DNA from: Streptomyces tuirus
GTDB taxonomy: Bacteria > Actinomycetota > Actinomycetes > Streptomycetales > Streptomycetaceae
Reading direction: 5' to 3'
NCBI GenBank assembly: GCA_018195615.1
Contig: JAGTPG010000001.1
Coordinates: 1,364,001 to 1,428,000 of the forward strand
Length of the DNA: 64,000 nucleotides
The notes under the pieces were generated by a model. That model saw nothing but the letters and a program-made list of their open reading frames with translations. It was not told where the DNA came from and made no database searches. The translations under genes and the position numbers were made by a program. Below, in pieces: positions 1 through 9,072 of this stretch (its first letter is position 1; every line of letters begins with the position of its first letter).

Positions 1-1377
1 GTTGCACGTGTACGTGATGATCGCGGCGGAGTCGGCGGTGGACGCGCCGTTCACGTCCAGGCACTCGCCGGTGGCCCGCGACTTGAGGTTCACGTACGAG
101 CCGGTGGTGGTCAGCGACCACTGCTGGCTCGTCGCGGAGGCATTGCAGTTCTCCTGGGTGACCGTGCTCGCGTTCTCCTGCACGCACAGGGAGCTGTTGC
201 GGACCATCAGCTGGTAGTAGCCGCTGCCGACGGACTTGAACCAGTACTTCTGGTTGGCGCCGCCGTTGCAGTCGTACTGCTTGAGCTGGGCGCCCGCCCA
301 GAGCGACTGGCTCGTGACGTCCGCGCACTTGGAGGAGTGGCGGGCGATGAGGGTGTTGTACGTGGCACTGGTGCCGGAGACGGTCCCGGCGGCGGTGTCG
401 ACGGTGACCTCCGGCGACCAGGACATGGACATCGTGGTCGAGCCCGAGAAGGTCAGCGGCAGCCACACGTAGCGGGAGTCGTTGACGGTGCCGCCGAAGG
501 AGTTGCCCCAGCGGTCGCCCAGGTAGAGGTACGAGGTGCCCGAGCTGCCCTGCACGGGCAGGACGAACGCGGTCTGTGAGCCGTACGTCGTCGAGTCGCC
601 GATGTTCTTCATGGCGGACCAGGGGCCGGCGATGTTCGTGGCGGTGGCGTACTGCTGCTGGTTGGGGTTCCAGCCGGTGGCGCCCGAGGTCAGCATGAAG
701 TACACGCCGTTCCGCTTGAACAGGGCGGGGGCCTCACGGTGGCCGCCCGGCCAGGGGTTGGCGACCAGGCTCGCGATGCCGGTGTAGTCGGCGGTGAGGC
801 GGTAGATCTGGAGGTCGTAGTTCTCGCGGGCGGCGGAGATCATGTACCCGGCGCCGTCGGTGTCGACGAAGACCGTGATGTCCCGGGACATGTGCTGGCC
901 GAGCGGCCGGAAGCTGCCCTTCCAGGTGTAGTCGCCGTCGACGGTGTCGGAGACGGCGACGGCGGCGCGGGCCTCGCTGTAGTCGGTGCCGTTCTCCTTG
1001 TGCATCCACATCACGAACTTGCCGGTGGACGCGTTGTACATGACCTTCGGACGCTCGATGTTGGCGGTCGCCAGCTCGGGGTCACTGGCCTCGGTCAGGA
1101 CGTGGTTGCGGAACTCCCAGTTCTTCAGGTCGGTCGAGCGGTAGGCGTCGACGTACCGGAAGGTGTTGTCGGCGTTGCGGTGCTCGCCGAACCAGTAGTA
1201 GTACGAGCCGACCTTGATCACCCCGCCGCCGTGCGCGTGCACGGGGTTGCCCGAGGTGTCCTTGAACTGGGTGCCGTTGGTGATGGTCTGGGGCGCGGCC
1301 TGGGCGGGCCCGGCGGTGGCGAGCGCGCCGAACAGTCCGAGGCACAGGGCGAGGAGGACCGCGTACGCGCGTCTCAT
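1..1377 (-). CDS. GH43 (subfamily 24-like) exo-beta-1,3-galactanase with CBM13/ricin domain, partial
   Basis: Secreted glycoside hydrolase that probably releases galactose from beta-1,3-galactan backbones of arabinogalactan. It starts at ATG 1377 with a Sec signal ending near GPAQA. It then runs as a five-bladed GH43 domain (about residues 30-330; AHGGGVIKVGSYYYWFGEH, NIERPKVMYN, SRDITVFVDTDG, HREAPALFKRNG), followed by a ricin-type CBM13 module with repeated Q-x-W/W-like blocks. The order GH43 then CBM13 matches known Streptomyces exo-1,3-galactanases. The reading frame is open through base 1, so the C-terminal part of the CBM lies outside the window. One base separates it from the stop of the upstream GH43 gene, so they form one operon. 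Substrate specificity is inferred from family resemblance. Confidence 0.85.
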   Translation of the reverse strand, partial: MRRAYAVLLALCLGLFGALATAGPAQAAPQTITNGTQFKDTSGNPVHAHGGGVIKVGSYYYWFGEHRNADNTFRYVDAYRSTDLKNWEFRNHVLTEASDPELATANIERPKVMYNASTGKFVMWMHKENGTDYSEARAAVAVSDTVDGDYTWKGSFRPLGQHMSRDITVFVDTDGAGYMISAARENYDLQIYRLTADYTGIASLVANPWPGGHREAPALFKRNGVYFMLTSGATGWNPNQQQYATATNIAGPWSAMKNIGDSTTYGSQTAFVLPVQGSSGTSYLYLGDRWGNSFGGTVNDSRYVWLPLTFSGSTTMSMSWSPEVTVDTAAGTVSGTSATYNTLIARHSSKCADVTSQSLWAGAQLKQYDCNGGANQKYWFKSVGSGYYQLMVRNSSLCVQENASTVTQENCNASATSQQWSLTTTGSYVNLKSRATGECLDVNGASTADSAAIITYTCN

Positions 1378-1378
1378 C

Positions 1379-2473
1379 TCAGTCACCCGCCTTCACCGTG
1401 TCGGCGACGGGGATGCCGAAGTCAGGGGTGCCGTCCGGCTTCCAGCCGAGCTTCTGGATCCGGGTGTGGCGGTTGGGGTCGTTCAGCGGGTCGCCGTTGA
1501 TCTCCTTGTACTGGCGGGCGTGGTAGACGAGCACGTCGGTGCGGCCGTCCTCGGCGACGGTGAAGCAGTTGTGGCCGGGACCGTACTGCTTGGTCGTGTC
1601 GTTGCTGGTGAAGACCGGGGTGGGCGACTTGGACCAGCTCATCGGGTCCAGCAGGTGGCTGTCGGCGTCGGCGGTCAGCAGGCCCACGCAGTAGTTGAAG
1701 TCGGTGGCGCTGGCCGAGTACGTCATGAAGAGGCGGCCGTTGCGCTTGAGGACGTACGGGCCCTCGTTGACCTTGAAGCCGATGCACTCCCAGTCGTATT
1801 CCGGGGTGGAGAGGCGCACCTGAGGACCCTTCAGGGTCCAGGGGTTCGCCATCTCCGACAGGAAGATGCCGGTGTTGTTGTCCAGGCCGGGCTCGTGCTG
1901 CGCCCAGGCCAGGTAGCGCTTGCCGCGGTGGGTGAAGGTGGTGGCGTCCAGGGAGAAGGTCTCCCAGGCCGTCTTGACCTGGCCCTTCTCCACCCAGGTG
2001 CCCTTGAAGGGGTTGGGGTGGGCGTTCTCCAGCACCCATATGCGGATCGCCCACACGTCCTCGGCGGGCGCGGAGGCGAAGTAGATGTACCACTTGCCGC
2101 CGATGCGGTGCAGTTCGGGCGCCCAGATGTGCGCGCCCATGTTCCCCGTGGGGTGGGCGCGCCAGATGACGGACTCGGGGCGGTGCCGAGGCCGTTCAGG
2201 GTGCGGGAGCGGCGCAGGATGATGCGGTCGTACTCGGGGCGGTGGCGGTGAAGTAGTAGAAGCCGTCCTTGTGCCGGTGGATGTGCGGGTCGGCCCGGTT
2301 ACGGACGAGCGGGTTCACGAAGGGGGCCGGCTTCGGGGCCGGGCGACCTCGGCGGCCTGGGCGACGCCGGGGACGGCGGGGACGGCGGCCAGGGCACCGG
2401 CGGCTGCGGCGCCCTTCAGCAGCAGTCTGCGGCTGGGGACTTCGGGCAGAGCGTGGTCGCGGTCGCGGCTCAT
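1379..2473 (-). CDS. GH43 (subfamily 26-like) exo-alpha-L-arabinofuranosidase, three run-length frameshifts
   Basis: Secreted arabinan or arabinogalactan side-chain hydrolase. ATG 2473 opens a Tat-type signal (SRRLLLKGAAAAGALAAV...AQA), followed by the GH43 domain: RADPHIHRHKDGFYYFTAT carries the catalytic Asp, GAHIWAPELHR is typical, and NEGPYVL carries the catalytic Glu. As given, the frame breaks three times, at the G-runs 2335-2338, 2236-2239 and 2177-2180. Adding one G to each restores a continuous protein of about 365 residues, with EYDRIILRRSRTLNGL and ESVIWRAHPTGN bridging the gaps. It precedes the GH43-CBM13 gene by one base. Family is clear; the arabinofuranosidase call rests on resemblance to Streptomyces Araf43A proteins. 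Confidence 0.82.
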
Positions 2474-2515
2474 GCGGGGGCCTGCCTCTCACTGGGGGAC
2501 ACACGGCGTCGTCTG

Positions 2516-2548
2516 ATATTTCGAACGCCATCTGTCATTACGAACGCC
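2516..2548. promoter_or_regulatory. Putative operator region upstream of the GH43 pair
   Basis: The gap between the GH43 gene and the TetR gene holds TATTTCGAACG (TTCGAA at 2519-2524) and a direct repeat CGAACGCC at 2522-2529 and 2541-2548, nineteen bases apart. Similar TTTCGAA cores occur at 25537-25546 and 33675-33682 next to the other CAZyme operons. I infer a regulator site controlling the GH43 pair; the regulator is unknown. Confidence 0.35.
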
Positions 2549-2644
2549 GAAAAGGTAAGGGTGTGTCACGGAGAGGTCAACGGGTCTGACGGGACGAAGA
2601 CGGCCGGGACCTCGAAGAAGCGGCGGTGCGACCGGGGCGATTGC

Positions 2645-3252
2645 TCAGACGTGGGGTGCCGTGGCCCGAACGCCGGCGAGGACCACGCCGACGATGCGGT
2701 CCGCGTCCGCGCGGGTGAACGGGCGCATGCCGCGGTTGACGATGAGGCGCGCCGGGCCGGAGATCATCTCGCCGAGGAAGGAGCTGTCGACCGGGGGAGT
2801 TCACCCCGGTCGACAGCGGCGTCCACCCGCTGCCGCATGGCGTCCACCCGCTGGTCGAGGATCCTGGCCAGCGCCTGCCGGACGGCGGGGCTCTGACGGG
2901 CGGGCTGGATGGCCTGTTCGAGCGTCCGGCCGAACGGCGTTTCCAGGCCGCCGGCGAGGGCCAGCAGGAAGTCCACCAAATCCTTGTGGATGTCGCCGGT
3001 GTCGGCGACCGAGGCGAGATCCTCGGCGTAGCGCAGCAGGGCTTCGACCACCAGTTCCTCGCGGTCGGGCCAGTTGCGGTAGACGCTGGTCTTGTGCACG
3101 CCGGCGAACTCGGCGACCTCCTCGTAGCGGAAGCCCGCGATGCCGTCGCGCGCCACGAGCTCGACGGTCGCGGCGAGGATCTGCGCTCTCACCCGCGCGT
3201 TGCGGCCACCGGGGCGCCGTGCGGGCGGCCGGTCAGCGGTCCCGTCGGCCAT
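2645..3252 (-). CDS. TetR family transcriptional regulator
   Basis: DNA-binding repressor with an N-terminal helix-turn-helix (GFRYEEVAEFAGVHKTSVYRNW, about residues 40-62) after a basic tail, and a C-terminal ligand domain. ATG 3252 is preferred because GGAGGTGAG lies just upstream; an in-frame ATG at 3318 is possible. The frame breaks at the G-run 2793-2797; one more G restores a normal C-terminus (DSSFLGEMISGPARLIVNRGMRPF...) ending at TGA 2645, giving about 200 residues. It is divergent from the FAD monooxygenase and MFS genes, so it probably represses that pair in response to a small molecule they handle. Confidence 0.85.
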
Positions 3253-3339
3253 CGCCGCGCTCACCTCCTGTTCTCCGCTCGGGTGCCGATTGTCGCCAGG
3301 TGCGTCATTGCGGTGCAAGCCGGTGAGAAGTAGGCTCGC

Positions 3340-3364
3340 TTAAAGCGACAGTTTGTTTCTTTAA
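3340..3364. promoter_or_regulatory. Inverted repeat, likely TetR operator
   Basis: TTAAAG (3340-3345) and CTTTAA (3359-3364) form an inverted repeat with a 13-base spacer in the short divergent gap between the TetR gene and the FAD monooxygenase, 15 bases before the latter's GTG. Position and symmetry fit an autoregulatory TetR operator; this is inferred. Confidence 0.45.
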
Positions 3365-3378
3365 CAGCGGGGGTACAC

Positions 3379-4524
3379 GTGAACATCCTGATCTCCGGAG
3401 CCGGTATCGCCGGGCTCGCCTGCGCACTTGAGCTCGGCACCCGCGGCCACGACGTCACCGTTGTCGAGTACGGCCGCCACCTCCGGCTCACCGGCACACC
3501 CATCGACATCCGCGGTGACGCGATCGAGACCGCGGACCGCATGGGACTGCTCGCGAAGATCCAGGAGCAACGGCTCCGGATGTCCGAGCTCACCCAGTTC
3601 GTCGACAGCCGGGGCGAGCCGGTGGCCCGGATCCCGATGGCCGAGATCAGCGACTCGGACGACGACATCGAGCTCCTCCGCGAGGACCTCGTGCGCATCC
3701 TCGCCGACGCCCTCCCGGACACCGCGGCGATCCGCTTCGGCGACTCCATCGAGACACTGACCGACAGGGGCGTCGACGGCGGCGGCGTCGACGTGCGTTT
3801 CGCATCCGGCCGCACCGGGCGGTACGACCTGGTGCTCGGTGCCGACGGCCAGCACTCCGCGGTACGCAGGCTGGTGTTCGGGCCCGAGGAGGACTGTCTC
3901 CGGCACCTCGGTGTCTACTTGGCGCTCGCCGACCTCCCCGGCGAGGCGCGATCCGAGGGCGCCAACTCGATCTACAACGTCCCCCGCCGGATGGCAGGCG
4001 TCTTCCGGTACAAGGGCAGGGCCGTCGCGGTCTTCCAGTTCCGCTCGGAACCGATCGACTACGACCACCGCGACCTGGACGCCCAGAAGAAGATCCTCAT
4101 CGACGCCTTCGCCGGCCACCGGTCGTGGCGGATCCCGGAGTTGCTCGACGCGGCCCGCGCCGATCCTGGCTTCTTCCTCACCCCCGCGAGCCAGATCCAC
4201 CTGCCCTCCTGGCACCGCGGCCGCGTCGTCCTCGTCGGGGACGCCGGGTACAGCCCGGCATACCTGTCCGGCCGGGGCACCTCACTCGCGCTCACCGGCG
4301 CCCGCTTCCTCGCCGAGGAACTCGAACGGTGCGGCGACGACCACACCGCCGCGTTCGCACGGTACGAGGCCCGCCAGCGCCCCTATGTCGACTTCGCCCA
4401 GGACCGCGTCCACAGCGGTCGCGACCGCATGCTGCCGACCACCTGGGCTGCCATCGCCGCCCGCAACAAGGCGCTGCAAGCCCTTGGTACGACGCCCGAC
4501 GGCCCTCAGCAGACCACCCGGTGA
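3379..4524 (+). CDS. FAD-dependent aromatic-ring monooxygenase (PHBH/TetX-like)
   Basis: Cytosolic flavoprotein of about 381 residues that would hydroxylate an aromatic or antibiotic-like substrate using NAD(P)H and oxygen. The dinucleotide-binding motif GAGIAG is at residues 7-12, the conserved DG motif in LGADGQHSAVRR near residue 155, and the FAD ribityl GD motif in GDAGYSPAYLSGRGTSLAL near residue 290. GTG 3379 is the only start consistent with the Rossmann strand NILISGAG. The MFS gene follows after 18 bases, and TetR is divergent, an arrangement typical of modify-and-export resistance or detoxification cassettes. The substrate cannot be told from sequence. Confidence 0.85.
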   Translation: MNILISGAGIAGLACALELGTRGHDVTVVEYGRHLRLTGTPIDIRGDAIETADRMGLLAKIQEQRLRMSELTQFVDSRGEPVARIPMAEISDSDDDIELLREDLVRILADALPDTAAIRFGDSIETLTDRGVDGGGVDVRFASGRTGRYDLVLGADGQHSAVRRLVFGPEEDCLRHLGVYLALADLPGEARSEGANSIYNVPRRMAGVFRYKGRAVAVFQFRSEPIDYDHRDLDAQKKILIDAFAGHRSWRIPELLDAARADPGFFLTPASQIHLPSWHRGRVVLVGDAGYSPAYLSGRGTSLALTGARFLAEELERCGDDHTAAFARYEARQRPYVDFAQDRVHSGRDRMLPTTWAAIAARNKALQALGTTPDGPQQTTR

Positions 4525-4542
4525 CTCTGGAGACGATGCGCA

Positions 4543-6012
4543 GTGGAAGACACGGTAGACACGCTGGAAAAGCCCGCCCCCGTCGCCCCAGAGCACCGCT
4601 GGAGCAAGCGGCTCATCGTCTGGGCGGCCGTTCTCACCCTCGCCAACGTCCTGGCGGACGTGGCCATCGGCTCGCCCATGATGGTCCTGCCCCAGTTACT
4701 CGAGCACTTCGACACCGACCAGGCCGCGTGGCTGAATGCGAGCGCGATGCTGGCCGGGGCCCTCTGGTCGCCGCTGCTCGCGAAGAGTTCCGACATCTTC
4801 GGCAAGCGCCGGATCCTCATCGGCACCCTGCTCCTCGCCTGCGCGGGAGCGCTGGTCTGCCTCGTCGCCCCCAACGTCTGGATCTTCCTGGTGGGGCGCT
4901 TCCTCCAGGGCGCCGCCTTCGCCGCGGTCTTCATCACGGTGGCCCTCGCACGCCAGATCTGCACCCCGCGGGTGGCGATGGCCTTGGTCGGGCTCGTGAC
5001 GTCCGGCTCGTCGGCCGTCGGAATCGTCGAGCCGTTCCTGATGAAGCCGGTCATCGATGTGTTCGGCTACCGGAGCGTGTTCATCGTGGCGGCGCTGCTC
5101 GCCGCGGCGGCGGCGCTCTGCGTGCGCTCCTTCATCCCGGAGTCGCCGGTCCGCGGCACCGGCCGGATCGACGTGGGCGGGGCGTTCCTGCTCGGCGGCG
5201 GCCTCGGCGCGGTGCTCGCCTACACCAGCCTCGGGAGTGACCTCGGATGGCTGTCCCCGGGCATGATCGCGCTGCTGGTGGCCGGTGCCGCCGCGCTGGC
5301 CGGCTGGGCGTTCCTCGCGCTGCGGGTCGACGAACCCGTCATCGACATCCGGGCCCTCAGCCGCCCGATCCTGCTGACGCTGCTGGCCCTGGTACTGGCG
5401 GCGGGCTCCTTCCGAAGCATGCTGCAACTGACGAGCATCATCGCCCAGGTGCCCCCCGGCCTGGGGCTCGGGTACGGCCTGGGCGACGGAGAAGCGGTCG
5501 CGGTGCTGCTCGCCACGCCCAATCTCGGCATCGTGATCGGCGGCACGTGCGCCGGGTGGATCGCGGGGCGGTTCGGTCCCGCACTGCCCCTCCTCGGCGG
5601 CATCGCCGTCGGGACGGTGGCGGCCTTCGCGATGCTGGCGGGCGTATCGGTGCTGCCGCTGGCGATCGCCTGCGGGGCCATGCTCGGCATGGCCGCCGGT
5701 GCGATCGGCGCCTCCGGCTACAACCTGGCGACCAGCGTCGAAGCGCCCGAGCGGCAGGGCACGATCGCCGGTCTGGTGTCGGTCGTGCTCGCCCTCGGCT
5801 CGGTGGTCTTCAACTTCGCGGGGGGTGAGGTGCTCAAAGCGACCGAGATTCCCGGGACCGTTGCCGACGGCGCCCCGGTGAGCACGGCGACCGGCGTGCA
5901 CCTCTACGTCGCGATGGCGGGAGTGCTCTTCGTCCTGGCCGCCGTGCCCGCGATCATGCTGGCACGCGACCGGTTCGCCGCGCCGCCCGTGCTCCCGCGG
6001 CCACGGCGGTGA
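4543..6012 (+). CDS. MFS transporter (EmrB/QacA-like drug:H+ antiporter)
   Basis: Integral membrane exporter of about 489 residues. Many hydrophobic segments are visible, with the MFS loop motif in AKSSDIFGKRRIL (about residues 85-97) and the proline/glycine-rich helix GLVTSGSSAVGIVEPFLMKPVI. Start taken as GTG 4543, 18 bases after the monooxygenase stop, so the two are probably cotranscribed and controlled by the divergent TetR. Codon 52 (4696-4698) is TTA, the leucine codon read by the bldA tRNA in Streptomyces, which would link its translation to development. The substrate is unknown. Confidence 0.82.
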   Translation: MEDTVDTLEKPAPVAPEHRWSKRLIVWAAVLTLANVLADVAIGSPMMVLPQLLEHFDTDQAAWLNASAMLAGALWSPLLAKSSDIFGKRRILIGTLLLACAGALVCLVAPNVWIFLVGRFLQGAAFAAVFITVALARQICTPRVAMALVGLVTSGSSAVGIVEPFLMKPVIDVFGYRSVFIVAALLAAAAALCVRSFIPESPVRGTGRIDVGGAFLLGGGLGAVLAYTSLGSDLGWLSPGMIALLVAGAAALAGWAFLALRVDEPVIDIRALSRPILLTLLALVLAAGSFRSMLQLTSIIAQVPPGLGLGYGLGDGEAVAVLLATPNLGIVIGGTCAGWIAGRFGPALPLLGGIAVGTVAAFAMLAGVSVLPLAIACGAMLGMAAGAIGASGYNLATSVEAPERQGTIAGLVSVVLALGSVVFNFAGGEVLKATEIPGTVADGAPVSTATGVHLYVAMAGVLFVLAAVPAIMLARDRFAAPPVLPRPRR

Positions 6013-6099
6013 CGACGTCGTACGCCTTGCTCCGGTCCCGCCCCGACGGCAGTCCGCGATTTTCTGTTATCGGCCGCCCGCCGCCACGTCTCCGTTCAT

Positions 6100-8216
6100 G
6101 TGCGCAGCCTCACCATCCACACCACAGCAGCGGCCGCGGGCGTCCTCGCGGCGGTCGCGTCCCTGCTCACCGCTCCCCCGGCGGTGGCCGCCGGCCCCCG
6201 GGACGTCACGGCCGATGTGCTGGCCGACCGGAGCGTGACGCTCGACGGCGACACGGTCGTCACCGTGCCGCCCGGGACGACGACGTACGACGGCGTGTTC
6301 CGCGGCGAGGGCACGCTCACCGTGCGCGGCACCGGAACGCTGGTCCTCACCAGGGACAGCGACTTCACGCTCCCGAAGTCCCGTCAGCGGCAGCGGGTAC
6401 GGACGCTGGGCGGCAACCACCCGTACGTCACGGTCACCCGCCCCGACCCGCCGGCCGTCACGGTGGAGCGCGGCGCGACGCTCCAGTACGGCAACGGCGG
6501 CACGACGGGCCTGATCGGCCACTTCCCGTACGACACCCCGGCGTTCCGCCTCAACCAGGACAACATCCGGGTCGACGGGACGCTGCGGCTGTCACTGAGG
6601 AGCGCCTACAACCTGGGCACCATCAGCGGCTCGGGCCTGATCACGCAGCCCCGGTTCCTGTGGGGCACGTGGGACCTGCCGGGCACGCACTCCTTCTCCG
6701 GGGTCATCGACAACGGCACGCAGGCCAACGCCGGCCGCCCCGAGTACGCGACCTCGCTCCCCGCGTCCGCAAGGTCCTCAACCAGGGCACCTGGACCGTC
6801 GACACGCCCCTGGGCCGGACCGTGACCATGGGCATGGACTTCTACCAGCGTGAGTACGGCAGCGACATCAACGTCCAGTCGCGGCCCGGCGGCAAGGTGG
6901 TGCTGACCGGCCAGTACAGCTGGTCGGACCAGGGCGGCGACACGAACCCCTCGCTCAGCGACCCGGCCCTCAACTGGACGCCCGCCCGCAAGAACGTCAA
7001 CAAGCGCGGCACCAACATCAAGGGCGCGAACGTCCAGTGGGGCGACGGCACCACGAACAGGATCTTCATGCCGGGCACCGCCGAGACGGTCTACATCAAC
7101 CTCCTGGCGGCCCGCTCCCGCTCTCGTCTCACCTTCGACTACAACGGCCCGGTGACCCTCGGCGCCCCCATCGGCGGCGGCAGGTTCCACGACACGCTCT
7201 CCGCCCCCGGCGCCGGTGACGTCGTCATCGCCGGAACCCCCGGCAACGACGTGACCTTCGCGGCCGTCCAGTACTACGACGGCTCCACCACGGTCGAGAA
7301 GGGCGCGGTACTGCGCCTGGGCAGTGGCAAGCGGGGCGGGGACGGAGGCCTGTACACCGGCGGTGACCTCTACAAGGTCGTCAACGACGGCTCACTGGTG
7401 CTGCGCAACACGAGCCGCCCCCTCACCCTCTCCCGGATCAGCGGCAGCGGCTCGCTCACCCAGTCGGGAGCCGCTACGGCGACCCTGACAGGCGGCGCGG
7501 TCACGTACACCGGGACGACCACGGTCTCCCAGGGCACGCTGGCGCTGCGCCAGGGCGCCGGCCTCACGCACAGCAAGGCGATCCGCCTCACCTCGGCCGG
7601 GGCACGGCTGGACGCCGGTGCGGCCGGCCTGCGGGTGGCGACCACGCTTTCCGGCGAGGGCACGGTGAAGGGAGCGGTGACGAACGACGGTGTCGTCGTG
7701 GCAGGCCTCAGCGTGAACGGCGGCTACACGCAGAGCGGGAAGGGCTCACTGGTCCTGCGGGACGAGCCGTTGAAGGTGACAGGGCCGGTGCGGCTGGCGG
7801 GACGTCTCGACGTGTCGGCCGCCGCAGACCGGCCCGCTCGCCGGATCACCGTCCTCGACCATCAGGGCGGTGCCAGGACCTCGGGAACGTTCACCGGTCT
7901 GAAAGAGGGCGCCCGCCTGAAGCTGGCCGACACCGCGTACCGCATCAGCTACCGGGCGGGGGACGGCAACGACGTGGCTCTGACCGCGGTCACGGCCGCC
8001 CCGAGCCCTTCCCCCACCCCGGCGCCGGCGTCCGCCTCCGGCGGCGTGACACCCCGGAACGCCGGTGCCGCGGAGAACATCGGCTTCGGCTGGTGGCCCT
8101 ACGCACTGGGCCTCGCCCTCGCCGTCAGCCTGGCCATACCGATGGTGACCCGACGCGGCCGACGCCGCGGACGTCACGCGGCCCGCACTCCGGGCCACCG
8201 CCCGCACGGCGGATGA
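6100..8216 (+). CDS. Secreted beta-solenoid-like surface protein with C-terminal membrane anchor
   Basis: Predicted surface protein of about 705 residues. GTG 6100 opens a Sec signal (AAAAGVLAAVASLLTAPPAVAA). The body is rich in short Gly/Thr repeats of the autotransporter-associated type (for example GTGTLVL, GSGSLTQSG, TTTVSQGTLALRQGAGL), which usually build a right-handed beta-helix. A Pro/Ser/Ala linker (PSPSPTPAPASAS) precedes one transmembrane helix (WWPYALGLALAVSLAIPMV) and an Arg-rich tail, so it is probably membrane-anchored through the wall. No LPXTG-like site is seen. The frame breaks at the C-run 6759-6762; one extra C gives YATSLPRVRKVLNQGTW. No enzyme motif recognised. Confidence 0.7.
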
Positions 8217-8232
8217 CGCGGCCTCACCGGGC

Positions 8233-9063
8233 TCACAGCTCGGACTCACCCCACGACGTGACGGTCGCCGCGTCGCCGACGGACAGCTTGCCCGTGCGGA
8301 GCACGGCGAACTTCGCGCCGAAGGCGACGCCGCCCTGGGACGCCCGTCGGTAACCGGCGAGCGTGCGCAGGGGTTCGGGGCCCGACCTGGCCCCGGAGTC
8401 CTGGTCGACCAGGGTGACGGCGCAGCGGATGGCGAGCTTGGCGTAGCCCAGTTCGGTGTCGCCGACGCGGAGGCGGCGGACGCGGTCCTCGGTGTGCGGC
8501 TCGTCCCAGCCGTCGATCACGATGTTGGGGCGGAAGCGGTTCACGGGCAGCGGCGGCGCACCGCGTTCGGCCAGCTTCCGGTCGAGCAGGTCGAGAGTGG
8601 AGCGCGAGAGGACGTGCACGGCGCAACTGTCGGCGTAGCCGGAGGTGCCCGGGGTCATGCCGTCGGTCACCCGGTCGTGCTCCGGCGGCACGCGCACGAG
8701 CCGGCTGGGTGCGCGCAGCATCTCCGAGAGCCAGCCGGCTGCCGCGTCACCCTGGTCGATGCCCTGGCAGGGGGCCCCGAACCGGTCCACCCGCTGTCGT
8801 ACGCCGGCGGTGTCCACGTCGATGTGCAGCGCCTCGAACCCTGGTGCGTGGAGGGTGAGTTGTCCGCCGTCGGCGCTGATGTCGGGCCGGATCAGGGCCA
8901 GCGCGGGATCGCGGCGCTGGGTTCTGTACACGCCCTCCTCGCTCACGACCATGAAGCTGCGGTCGTGAGCGAGTCCGGCGGGTGTCAGCAGTGCTTCCCG
9001 CGCCGATGTTCCGGCGCATCCCTTGATCGGGTAGTACGACAGCGCGGCAGCGACCTCGGGCAT
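8233..9063 (-). CDS. MOSC domain protein
   Basis: Cytosolic protein of 276 residues with an N-terminal MOSC beta-barrel (LSYYPIKGCAGTSAREALLT) and a C-terminal MOSC domain (about residues 130-270) including DSCAVHVLS, RFRPNIVIDG and the conserved cysteine in AIRCAVTLVDQDSG. MOSC proteins handle sulfur or molybdenum cofactor chemistry, such as mARC-type N-hydroxylated compound reduction, but this copy has no fused ferredoxin. It converges with the surface protein and lies 9 bases from the stop of the permease gene on the same strand, so the two may be cotranscribed. Confidence 0.85.
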   Translation of the reverse strand: MPEVAAALSYYPIKGCAGTSAREALLTPAGLAHDRSFMVVSEEGVYRTQRRDPALALIRPDISADGGQLTLHAPGFEALHIDVDTAGVRQRVDRFGAPCQGIDQGDAAAGWLSEMLRAPSRLVRVPPEHDRVTDGMTPGTSGYADSCAVHVLSRSTLDLLDRKLAERGAPPLPVNRFRPNIVIDGWDEPHTEDRVRRLRVGDTELGYAKLAIRCAVTLVDQDSGARSGPEPLRTLAGYRRASQGGVAFGAKFAVLRTGKLSVGDAATVTSWGESEL

Positions 9064-9072
9064 CCCCCGATG

